DNA of 20,104 bases, from contig CACZPA010000171.1 in the NCBI GenBank assembly GCA_902782895.1, positions 1 through 20,104 of the forward strand, in the 5' to 3' direction. Made by a program: the position numbers and the translations under genes. The notes beneath the pieces were generated by a model. It was not told the DNA's origin, did no database searches, and saw only the letters and a list, made by a program, of their open reading frames with translations. Source of the DNA: an uncultured Eubacteriales bacterium (GTDB taxonomy: Bacteria; Bacillota; Clostridia; Lachnospirales; Bianqueaceae). Positions within the stretch are counted from its first letter, which is position 1; the number at the start of each line of letters is the position of its first letter. Of this stretch, positions 6,697 through 13,342 are shown piece by piece.

Positions 6697-8754
6697 TTAC
6701 TGCATAGCCTCCTGCACTTCATCTTCCGTCATCACATGGATCCGAAGGCTTGCATTCTCAAGCTCGACCTGTTTATCCGCCGGAACGTTCACGACGCCAA
6801 GTCTTGCCAGAATCCTGTCCGCAAGCCCGGATCCCGGCAGATCCGTATTGTATTCACAATACATATGCAATGCCTTAAATGTCTCCGGAATCTGCGCGTA
6901 ACTGATATCATTGCCGATCAGATTGATTTTGTTGACACTCACAATCGGGCTCAGCGCTGTAATCTCATTATTGCTCAGATCGAGCTTGCCGTTTATGCTG
7001 TCAAACTGCGAAAGCGCGTTGAAATCCGTCAGCTGATTGTCTGACAGATCTGCGATTTTAAGCTTGGTTTTGCCGCTCAGCTGCTCGATGGACGTAAGCA
7101 GGCAGTTCTTGGCATAGATCTCGGTAAGGTCCGTCATCTCCTCCGCAAACCAGAGCGTATGAACCGGAATGCCGGAAATGTCCAGGACCTGAATCAGTTT
7201 ACACTCCGAAAGCTGCTGCAGTCTGTCTGTCAGCGGATTCCCCGCCAGGCGGACCGTTTGCAGCGTCTCTGCGCTCTTATACAGCCAGGAAATATCCGCC
7301 AGCTGATTGCCGGACAGATCGACATCGCTGAGCACTGTCAGATTCTCAAATCCGCTCATGCTCGTAATCCCGCAATCGGCAAGCTGCAGGACCTGCAGCC
7401 GTAAAGACTGGAATTCCACATCGATCGTCTTGACTCCGGTCCTGTTCATGACAAGAGTATTCAACCCGGTCAGTGACGCAAGCGGTGAGACATCCGTCAC
7501 TTTTGTATCGGATGCGTAGAGCACAGTCAGCTTATTCGCGCCTGCCAGCGGAGAAAGATCCGTAACGCCTGTCTCCGAGATATTGATTGTCTTCAATACC
7601 GCGCAATTCAAAAGGTTCAGATCCGTGAATTCCGCATTTCCTGTCAGATTGACGAGCGTAAGCTTGTCATTGGACGCGAGCGAGATATTCTTGTCGGTAA
7701 CACCGCATCGGATCAAAGTGAGTTCTTTCAGACTTTCAAAATCGTTGATAAAAGAATAATCCGAAATGCCGGAAACATCGGTGAGTTTAAGTGTCGTCAG
7801 CGGCAGCCCGGCCAGACCCGACAGGGCGCTGTCTTCTATCGTACACTTCACCAGATCCAGTGAGATAAGCCTTTCCAGGCCTTTCAGATTGGAAACCACG
7901 TCTTGAGTAATGGTCTCTTCTTCCAGTTTAACGTAGGAACTTGTCTCGCTGACGCTAACCGAATCCGTAATCGCTGTCTGCGGCGTCTTCTTGGGATGCA
8001 GGCAGGAAACCACGCGGATGACCAGGAGCGCCAGAATAACACCCAGCACGATCAACCCGATACGGAGACCGCCTTTTTTCTTTGATGTGTTGTCCGAAGG
8101 CTTCTCGCCGCGTTCTGTCGTTGTTTTCCCGGGTTTTGCTTTCGCGGGTTTTTCTTTCCTGGGTTTTGCCTGTTCTGCAGGAACGGACTGTGCCGAGGCC
8201 GCATTTGTTTGAGGCTGGGAGGCCGGCTGCATGACCGGCTTCTCTTCTGTTGGTGCAGACGCTGATGTTGGCTCTGACGCAGGTGCTGGCGCTGATGCTG
8301 ATACAGGCGCGGATTCCGGCGCCGGCTTCTGACAGGGTTTTATATCCGGGCAGGAGCAGATTTTGTTGATAAAAGATGTCTCGTCCTCATAATTGATCCG
8401 GATGACGCTCTGCTGCGCGGACAGCTGCAGCTCCATTCCCGGAGACATCTCCGCTCTCTCCAGAACAACAGACAGAAAAGGCTTCCTCTTGGAAAGGGCA
8501 AAAGTGACCTCTCTGCGGCAATTCGGCGAGTCTATGGAATTCTGCGAAATAAAAGCAAGAACCATCGCGCTCTTTGTCAGATGCTCGGCGATATTCTCCG
8601 GCCATTCACTGCCCGGAGCGATCCCGTCGTCATACCAGATGCGATAGCCTCTGCGGTCGAGCTCTGTCAGAACACGCATGACCGTTTCCGTATCTTTATG
8701 CGCATAACTTATAAATACGAACGGTTCGTCCCCTTCATAGGCCTGCAGTCTCAT
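6697..8754 (-). CDS. TIR-transmembrane-LRR protein (Toll-like parts in reverse order)
   Basis: The protein has 685 residues. A TIR domain lies at about 10-132: FVFISYAHKD (first strand and turn), GYRIWYDDGIAPGSEW (BB-loop region), MVLAFISQNSIDS, then NCRREVTFAL. Glu82 of the last segment aligns with the catalytic glutamate of NAD-cleaving TIRs such as SARM1 (W-V-H-K-E). Residues 140-225 are a Pro/Ala/Ser/Lys disordered linker. A single helix at 230-251 follows KKK, so by the positive-inside rule the TIR is cytosolic. Residues about 275-640 are internalin-like leucine-rich repeats of 21-23 residues (for example TDLSPLAGANKLTVLYAS, TDVSPLASLTGLNTLVM), predicted outside the cell. The start has AAGGAGAG upstream. 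It lies 35 bp after lgt and 61 bp before the RyR gene. I infer an envelope sensor that makes an NAD-derived signal; a purely structural TIR scaffold is the alternative. Confidence 0.88.
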   Translation of the reverse strand: MRLQAYEGDEPFVFISYAHKDTETVMRVLTELDRRGYRIWYDDGIAPGSEWPENIAEHLTKSAMVLAFISQNSIDSPNCRREVTFALSKRKPFLSVVLERAEMSPGMELQLSAQQSVIRINYEDETSFINKICSCPDIKPCQKPAPESAPVSASAPAPASEPTSASAPTEEKPVMQPASQPQTNAASAQSVPAEQAKPRKEKPAKAKPGKTTTERGEKPSDNTSKKKGGLRIGLIVLGVILALLVIRVVSCLHPKKTPQTAITDSVSVSETSSYVKLEEETITQDVVSNLKGLERLISLDLVKCTIEDSALSGLAGLPLTTLKLTDVSGISDYSFINDFESLKELTLIRCGVTDKNISLASNDKLTLVNLTGNAEFTDLNLLNCAVLKTINISETGVTDLSPLAGANKLTVLYASDTKVTDVSPLASLTGLNTLVMNRTGVKTIDVEFQSLRLQVLQLADCGITSMSGFENLTVLSDVDLSGNQLADISWLYKSAETLQTVRLAGNPLTDRLQQLSECKLIQVLDISGIPVHTLWFAEEMTDLTEIYAKNCLLTSIEQLSGKTKLKIADLSDNQLTDFNALSQFDSINGKLDLSNNEITALSPIVSVNKINLIGNDISYAQIPETFKALHMYCEYNTDLPGSGLADRILARLGVVNVPADKQVELENASLRIHVMTEDEVQEAMQ

Positions 8755-8789
8755 GGAAATACTCTCCTTCGCTACGTGCGGTCGTTATT

Positions 8790-9785
8790 TCACTTCCGTT
8801 CTTCTGTTTCCGGGGTTTCAGCTGATTCCGCAGATTCTACGGCTTCTACCGCTTCCACGACTTCTTCAGGCTGTTCTTCTGACTGTTCGTCCGCTGCCTC
8901 ACCCAGCTTCTCGTCCTGTGCGAGGAACGCGCTGCCGAGCGCGGACAGATCCTTCTCCTGCTCGTCTTTAACCTGTTCCTTCTGATCCATCTCCGCGTTT
9001 ACACGCGCCTCGATCTCCACGATCGCGTTTGCTTTCTTTTCTTTATACATGATGATCAGCCAGCCAATGGCGAAGATCAGGACGAAAATCGCGATAAACT
9101 GCGACGTGGAGAAAGGCCCGACGCTGCCGCGCGGGTCGTTGCGCAGGAATTCCAGGAAGAATCTCCCCACGGAATACAGGATCATATACAGAATGATCGG
9201 CATGCCTTCTTCACGTTTCTTGCCTTTTCTGGAATACCAGAGCAGGAAACCGGCAAGCACAAAATCACCCAGGCTCGAGAGCAGCTGTGTCGGAATCAGG
9301 CTGACACCGGCAGGCGCAAGTCCCGTCTCCGGGAAAGTCACAGCAAACCACGCATGGGACTCTTTACCATAGCAGCATCCCGCAAGGAAGCATCCGATCC
9401 GTCCAAAGGCCTGTCCCAGCGGGATGGAAGCCACCGCGACATCCATGTAAGACAGGAAATGGATCTTCTTAATCCGGCAATATACATATGCCGCGAGAAT
9501 ACCGACGATAACGCCGCCATACAGTACGAATCCGTTGGAAATATCCAGCAGGATCGACGGATCCTTGATGATCGCCGGCAGCTCAACGATGTAATACATC
9601 AGCTTTGCGCCGATGACACCGGCAATGATGCCGACAAGCGCGATATTGAACATATGATCCGAATCCAGTCCGCGGTTCTTTGCACGGATGCTGGCTACCC
9701 AGACCGCCACGATGATTCCGATCGCGATCATCAGACCGTAGCTGTAGAAGCTGACCGGTCCGATCGAAAACAGTTTAATATGCAT
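8790..9785 (-). CDS. lgt: Prolipoprotein diacylglyceryl transferase, with acidic C-terminal tail
   Basis: The protein has 331 residues. Lgt is an integral membrane enzyme that moves diacylglyceryl from phosphatidylglycerol to the lipobox cysteine of prolipoproteins, the first step of lipoprotein maturation. The visible signature is FGRIGCFLAGCCYG (about 127-140), the clostridial variant of the GRxGNFxNxExxG motif. A second conserved arginine region GRFFLEFLRNDPRG lies near 207-220, with about seven hydrophobic helices to residue 246. The core ends near 250. The last 80 residues are a hydrophilic Glu/Ala/Val-rich tail (runs of EEQPEEVVEAVEAVES) not needed for the family fold. The start is preceded by GGAGGAG and overlaps the end of the upstream methyltransferase gene by 11 bp, showing tight coupling. 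The TIR-LRR gene follows after 35 bp. Confidence 0.95.
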   Translation of the reverse strand: MHIKLFSIGPVSFYSYGLMIAIGIIVAVWVASIRAKNRGLDSDHMFNIALVGIIAGVIGAKLMYYIVELPAIIKDPSILLDISNGFVLYGGVIVGILAAYVYCRIKKIHFLSYMDVAVASIPLGQAFGRIGCFLAGCCYGKESHAWFAVTFPETGLAPAGVSLIPTQLLSSLGDFVLAGFLLWYSRKGKKREEGMPIILYMILYSVGRFFLEFLRNDPRGSVGPFSTSQFIAIFVLIFAIGWLIIMYKEKKANAIVEIEARVNAEMDQKEQVKDEQEKDLSALGSAFLAQDEKLGEAADEQSEEQPEEVVEAVEAVESAESAETPETEERK

Positions 9786-10605
9786 GAGCTTCTCCTCCCA
9801 GGCGCTGTCTCAGCGCCTCGTATATAATCACGGCAGCAGCTGCCGAGGCATTCAGCGATTCGGCCCTGCCCGGCTGCGGAATGCGGATTCTCTCATCCGC
9901 CAAAGCGGCAACACCGGCAGATAATCCGTTGCCTTCATTCCCGATCAGAATCACACTGCCGCCGGACAGATCGGCGTCGTAAAGGCTGCGTGAACCGTCC
10001 AGATAAGCCGCGAACACACGTATCCCGTCCGCCTGCAGTCTGCGCAGCGTCCCCGGGAAATCATCCGTATAAGCAGCCGGTATGTGAAAGACCGACCCCA
10101 TCGATGCGCGTACAGCCTTTGGGGAATAGATATCCACGCATCCCTTGGAAAGCAGCACACCGTCCGCGCCGGCCGCGTCCGCCGTCCGCAGAATCGTCCC
10201 CGCGTTCCCGGGGTCCTGGACATTCTCCAGCGCGATCAGGAAAGGTCTCTCTCCCCTCGCGATGTTCTCCGGCCGGAACTCCGGTCTGCGTACCGCTGCC
10301 AGAATCCCTTGCGGATGCTGCGTCTCGCAAATCGTCTGAAATAAAGTGTCCGGCACCTGCAAAACATCCTTGCCCTGCGCAAGCGCATCGGTCACGATCT
10401 GCGGCAGCCGCTCCCGGTACTCTTCCCAAAAAGAATCGGAAAGCACGACCGTCTCCGCCTCCCACGGCGTCCGGATCTCCGACGTCAGCCGCAGCCCCTC
10501 TGCCGGAAAAAGTCCGCTCTCCCGGCGTCCCTTAACGGTCTGCAGACTCTTGAGCAGCCGAATTCTGGGATTAGAGGCACTTGTCACCGTCTGAATCGAT
10601 TTCAT
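9775..10605 (-). CDS. SpoU/TrmH-family RNA 2'-O-ribose methyltransferase
   Basis: The protein has 276 residues. The N-terminal substrate-binding domain begins with SASNPRIRLLKSL and RRESGLFPAEGLRL. The C-terminal SPOUT (knotted) domain carries all three motifs: ALENVQDPGNAGTILRTADA (motif 1), VILIGNEGNGLS (motif 2) and IPQPGRAESLNASAAAAVIIYE (motif 3). These proteins methylate a ribose 2'-OH in rRNA or tRNA using SAM. The nearest types are RlmB and the TsnR/AviRb-like 23S enzymes, but the target nucleotide cannot be told from sequence. The ribosome binding site is weak (CAGGACAG). It is the first gene after the rpsR terminator. A weak promoter candidate (TTTACA 10646-10651, CAGAAT 10623-10628, spacer 17) would give a very short leader, so I do not list it as a promoter. 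Confidence 0.92.
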   Translation of the reverse strand: MKSIQTVTSASNPRIRLLKSLQTVKGRRESGLFPAEGLRLTSEIRTPWEAETVVLSDSFWEEYRERLPQIVTDALAQGKDVLQVPDTLFQTICETQHPQGILAAVRRPEFRPENIARGERPFLIALENVQDPGNAGTILRTADAAGADGVLLSKGCVDIYSPKAVRASMGSVFHIPAAYTDDFPGTLRRLQADGIRVFAAYLDGSRSLYDADLSGGSVILIGNEGNGLSAGVAALADERIRIPQPGRAESLNASAAAAVIIYEALRQRLGGEAHAY

Positions 10606-10671
10606 ATCTGTTCTGTCCTGAAATTCTGTCTGATATAATATCTAATGTAAAACCGGATCCGACATCTGATG

Positions 10672-10709
10672 AAAAAAGGCGCTTTCCGTTCATAAAAACG
10701 GTGAGCGCC
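10672..10709 (-). terminator. Terminator of the rpsF-ssb-rpsR operon
   Basis: Read on the minus strand, GGCGCT (10704-10709) and CCGTT pair with AACGG and AGCGCC (10678-10683) around a short loop, followed by six Ts (10672-10677). It begins 11 bases after the rpsR stop codon and isolates the ribosomal operon from the methyltransferase-lgt cluster. Confidence 0.85.
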
Positions 10710-10719
10710 CCTCTTTTCA

Positions 10720-10959
10720 TTAGTCGTCGATGTAAGGCATCAAAGCCAGATGTCTGGCGCGCTTTACCGCGACAGTCAGCATTCTCTGATGCTTTGCGCA
10801 GCTGCCGGTAATGCGGCGCGGCAGAATCTTTCCGCGCTCGGAAACGAACTTCTTCAGCTTTGCAACATCCTTATAATCAAGGGTTTCCCCTTTGCCAGCG
10901 CAGAATTCGCAAACGCGCTTTCTGCGATGAATCATAGGCCTCTTCTTCTGAGGAACCAT
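10720..10959 (-). CDS. rpsR: 30S ribosomal protein S18
   Basis: The protein has 79 residues, full length for bS18. It binds the 30S platform together with S6. Diagnostic segments are KRPMIHRRKRVCEFC, LDYKDVAKLKKFVSERGKILPRRITGSCAKHQR and VKRARHLALMPY. Three cysteines (CEFC pair and GSC) and the nearby histidine suggest the zinc-binding 'C+' form of S18. Start context is AGGAGG before ATG; an out-of-frame ATG lies five bases upstream but has no useful reading frame. It is the last gene of the rpsF-ssb-rpsR operon. Confidence 0.98.
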   Translation of the reverse strand: MVPQKKRPMIHRRKRVCEFCAGKGETLDYKDVAKLKKFVSERGKILPRRITGSCAKHQRMLTVAVKRARHLALMPYIDD

Positions 10960-10998
10960 CTCATTACCTCCTGTTCGATATATGGGCAGGATCCCGTC

Positions 10999-11025
10999 CC
11001 TTCCGACCTGCGTCAGAACGGAAGG
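10999..11025 (-). other. Stem-loop over the ssb stop codon
   Basis: CCTTCCG and CGGAAGG form a perfect 7-bp stem with a 13-base loop containing the ssb stop codon. It has no T-run, so it is not a terminator. It may tune mRNA stability or relative expression of ssb and rpsR. Confidence 0.4.
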
Positions 11026-11657
11026 TCCTTATCTCCCTGCAATGTAGTGTCAACAGGCGTGAATCCTTCCGGAGCGGACTGCGCTCCCGCATCCATGCCC
11101 TGTGACTGACCGGCGTCGGGTGCCGCGTAATCAGGCATCGCGTCAGGAGCCGGAACAAATCCGCCCTGCGTATTCTGATTCCCGTAACCTCCGCCGTATC
11201 CGCCGTTGCCCGCATAGCTGCCGTTAGGCGAAGCCGGAGCAAAATCGGCCGACCTGTTATAAGAATTATCTGTGTTATAACCGCCGCTGTAGCCGCCGTT
11301 ATAGTTGCCGCCCGCCTGTTCCCGGCCGGCGGAAGCGCTCTTGCTCTCACAGAATTCCTGATCGTCCGCGACAACCTCGTATCCGCGTCTCTTCTCACCG
11401 GTCCTCTTGTCAACATAGCTGTTAATATGGAGAGATCCGGTAACCAGGACCCGCATTCCCTTACGGAAATAATTTCTCGCGAAATCTCCGCGTCTCTGGA
11501 ATGCCGTGATATCGATAAAATCCGTTGTCGTCGATCCGTCCTGTGCTCTGTAAGAACGGTCTACCGCAAGCGTGTAATGGACAACCTGAGTCCCATCCTG
11601 AGCGATTCGAACTTCGGGATCTCTGGTCAAGCGACCCATTAAAATAACCTTATTCAT
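11013..11657 (-). CDS. ssb: Single-stranded DNA-binding protein
   Basis: The protein has 214 residues. An OB-fold occupies about 1-110 (MNKVILMGRLTRDPEVR, FTLAVDR-type strand YTLAVDRSYR, FIDITAFQRRGDFARNYFRKGMRVLVTGSL). A long disordered linker rich in Gly, Asn, Tyr and Ser follows. The protein ends in the acidic tip DKDLPF, which docks replication and repair partners. It coats single-stranded DNA during replication, recombination and repair. The linker is somewhat longer than in many Firmicutes SSBs (about 170 residues total is common). AAGGAGG precedes the ATG. It lies between rpsF and rpsR, the classic arrangement. Confidence 0.97.
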   Translation of the reverse strand: MNKVILMGRLTRDPEVRIAQDGTQVVHYTLAVDRSYRAQDGSTTTDFIDITAFQRRGDFARNYFRKGMRVLVTGSLHINSYVDKRTGEKRRGYEVVADDQEFCESKSASAGREQAGGNYNGGYSGGYNTDNSYNRSADFAPASPNGSYAGNGGYGGGYGNQNTQGGFVPAPDAMPDYAAPDAGQSQGMDAGAQSAPEGFTPVDTTLQGDKDLPF

Positions 11658-11682
11658 GGAATATCCTCCTTGGCTTATGCCA

Positions 11683-11970
11683 TCACTCGTCGATTCTGAT
11701 AATCAAGTAACGAAGAAGATTTTCCATAATGCGCAGGTCCTGCTCAAGAGCAACGCTCATCGTGGGCTCTGCATCAACATAAATAAAGCAGTACGTGCCT
11801 TCCGTCTGTTTGTTGATCTCATAAGCAAGACGACGCTTGCCCCAGTCATCAACATTGGTAACGGTGCCGCCTCTGCGCTCGATGTAGCTCTTGACATTCT
11901 CTACAACTGCAGTCTTCTCTTCCTCTGTCAAAACAGGAGAAACTACTAGTGCGACTTCGTATTTGTTCAT
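11683..11970 (-). CDS. rpsF: 30S ribosomal protein S6
   Basis: The protein has 95 residues. I chose the ATG at 11970 (MNKYEVALVVSPVLTEEE) because AAGGAGG lies directly upstream. A longer in-frame start at 12003 would add eleven residues not found in S6 and has no ribosome binding site. Family features are the first strand NKYEVALVV, the GGTVTNVDDWGKRRLAYEINKQTEGTYCFIYVDAEP strand-turn-strand, and LRYLIIRID at the end. S6 pairs with S18 on the 30S platform. It is the first gene of the operon, with a promoter at 12042-12070. Confidence 0.98.
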   Translation of the reverse strand: MNKYEVALVVSPVLTEEEKTAVVENVKSYIERRGGTVTNVDDWGKRRLAYEINKQTEGTYCFIYVDAEPTMSVALEQDLRIMENLLRYLIIRIDE

Positions 11971-12041
11971 CTTCTGCACCTCCTTCTGGACTATGGCCCT
12001 CACATACGCAAGAGCAAGGATAAATAATCGCTCGATTATCT

Positions 12042-12070
12042 ATTATACAATAGATCCGGGTGAATAGCAA
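12042..12070 (-). promoter_or_regulatory. Sigma-A promoter of rpsF-ssb-rpsR
   Basis: On the minus strand TTGCTA (12065-12070), a 17-base spacer and TATAAT (12042-12047). The predicted start is near 12035 and the leader is about 65 nt. A small hairpin (ATAATC-GAGC-GATTAT) sits near the 5' end of the leader. I did not find the CCG-containing S6:S18-binding motif known from other rpsF leaders. Confidence 0.85.
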
Positions 12071-12095
12071 GCATTTTTTTAATTTGTTTTGTCTG

Positions 12096-12119
12096 AAAAA
12101 AATGGTCCGGACCAGTTTT
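12096..12119 (-). terminator. Candidate terminator between aroB and rpsF
   Basis: A perfect palindrome, TGGTCCGGACCA (12103-12114), is flanked by A/T runs that can extend the stem. On the minus strand it is followed by seven Ts (12096-12102). The stem is short. It is the best candidate to end aroB transcripts before the rpsF promoter. Confidence 0.5.
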
Positions 12120-12130
12120 CCAGTGCGTTC

Positions 12131-12158
12131 AGTATAACACCTGCCGCCAAAAAATCAA
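12131..12158 (-). promoter_or_regulatory. Possible second, distal promoter upstream of rpsF
   Basis: TTGATT (12153-12158), a 16-base spacer and TATACT (12131-12136) with a TG extension. Transcription would begin near 12125, directly before the hairpin-plus-T-run at 12096-12119, so it would need read-through to reach rpsF. It may be chance. Confidence 0.35.
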
Positions 12159-12182
12159 TGGATCCGGCCAAAATAAACTTTA

Positions 12183-13310
12183 TTAAATTTTGCGGAAATC
12201 CCGGACAGTTTCAAGAAGTGTCGCCTCCGGAACCTGCACTGTACAGGCTCCGTCTGCGGAAGTCACGATCTGCCCCGGTCCCGAGAGCAGAACGAACGCA
12301 ATCCGTCCCTGGCGGACCTTCTTGTCACGCTTCATGACCTCCAGGATATCCTCTGTCCGGATCTCTTCCGGTATCCTGCAGTCCTGCCGGTACTGCCGCA
12401 GCAGTGCGACCTGCTCCCTGGCATACTCTTCTGTCCCGTATCCCAGACGCCAGGACAGATATGCCGCGTACGCGATTCCGACCGCCACGCATTCGCCGTG
12501 AATCATCTTATATCCGCTGAGCAGCTCCACCGCATGTCCCAGCGTATGGCCGTAATTCAGAATGCCGCGGATCCCGCGCTCCATCTGGTCTTCGCTGACG
12601 ACCGCGTTTTTGACCTTGCTGTTTTCCAGGAAAAGCTCTTCCATCGTTTGCAGGTATTCGGCGTCGCCCCGTCTTGCCGTAACGATCTCCTGCCGCGCCC
12701 GCAGGAACTCCGCGAGCTCCGGATTCCGGATAAAGCTATGCTTGATCAGCTCCACGAGTCCCGCGTAATAGTTCCGCTCATCCAGTGTCGCCAGCGTCTG
12801 CATATCCATATAGACTGCCACCGGACTGTGAAAAGCACCGATCAGGTTTTTGCCGTACGGTACGTCCACAGCGGTTTTGCTGCCGATCGCAGAATCCGCC
12901 ATCGCAAGCGTTGTCGTCGGAATCTGCACAACCGGAACGCCTCTCATATACGTCGCCGCGGTAAAACCGGCCAGATCTCCGGTCACCCCGCCTCCCAGCG
13001 CAAGCACGTAGGAGTCGCGCCCATAGCCGGCTTCCATCATCGCGTTCTCCAGCTCTTCTTTCTGATCGCGGTTCTTGCTGGCCTCTCCTTCCGGAAACAT
13101 AAAGATCTGCACTGGAATCCCCTTTACCCGCAATGCATCCGCCAATCTGTCCGCATAAAGCGGTCCGACATGACTGTCCGTTATCAAAGCGGCACGCGCG
13201 CCCAGCGGACGGCGCACCAGATCTTCCGCGATCTGCCCGAAAAGCCCGGACCCGGCATATACCTCATAACTCAGCGGTTCCACCGCGACATCAACATGAA
13301 TACTGCGCAT
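12183..13310 (-). CDS. aroB: 3-dehydroquinate synthase
   Basis: The protein has 375 residues from the ATG at 13310, chosen for its GGAAGGAAG upstream and the family start (MRSIHVDVAVEPLSYEVYAGSGL). The longer frame to 13442 only adds translated sequence of the upstream gene's end. AroB converts DAHP to 3-dehydroquinate, the second step of the shikimate pathway to aromatic amino acids, using NAD and a divalent metal. Visible features are LALGGGVTGDLAGFTAATYMRG (NAD loop), PTTTLAMADSAIGSKTAVD and GKNLIGAFHSP, with metal ligands in GLVELIKHS (Glu), NYGHTLGHAVE (His) and MIHGECVAVG (His). It follows the YfhO-like gene by 32 bp and is probably co-transcribed with it. No other aro genes are in the window. 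Confidence 0.97.
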   Translation of the reverse strand: MRSIHVDVAVEPLSYEVYAGSGLFGQIAEDLVRRPLGARAALITDSHVGPLYADRLADALRVKGIPVQIFMFPEGEASKNRDQKEELENAMMEAGYGRDSYVLALGGGVTGDLAGFTAATYMRGVPVVQIPTTTLAMADSAIGSKTAVDVPYGKNLIGAFHSPVAVYMDMQTLATLDERNYYAGLVELIKHSFIRNPELAEFLRARQEIVTARRGDAEYLQTMEELFLENSKVKNAVVSEDQMERGIRGILNYGHTLGHAVELLSGYKMIHGECVAVGIAYAAYLSWRLGYGTEEYAREQVALLRQYRQDCRIPEEIRTEDILEVMKRDKKVRQGRIAFVLLSGPGQIVTSADGACTVQVPEATLLETVRDFRKI

Positions 13311-13342
13311 GTCAGACTTCCTTCCCGGCGTAGCCGCGCCGA

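Noticed and set aside
10606..10671. Promoter for the methyltransferase-lgt-TIR-RyR cluster
   Set aside because: TTTACA-N17-CAGAAT is only a weak match and would leave a leader of about ten bases that cuts into the ribosome binding site. Another promoter or read-through is likelier.
11971..12035. S6:S18-binding autoregulatory leader in the rpsF 5' UTR
   Set aside because: I could not find the CCG loop motif or the characteristic paired stems; only a small AT-rich hairpin is visible.
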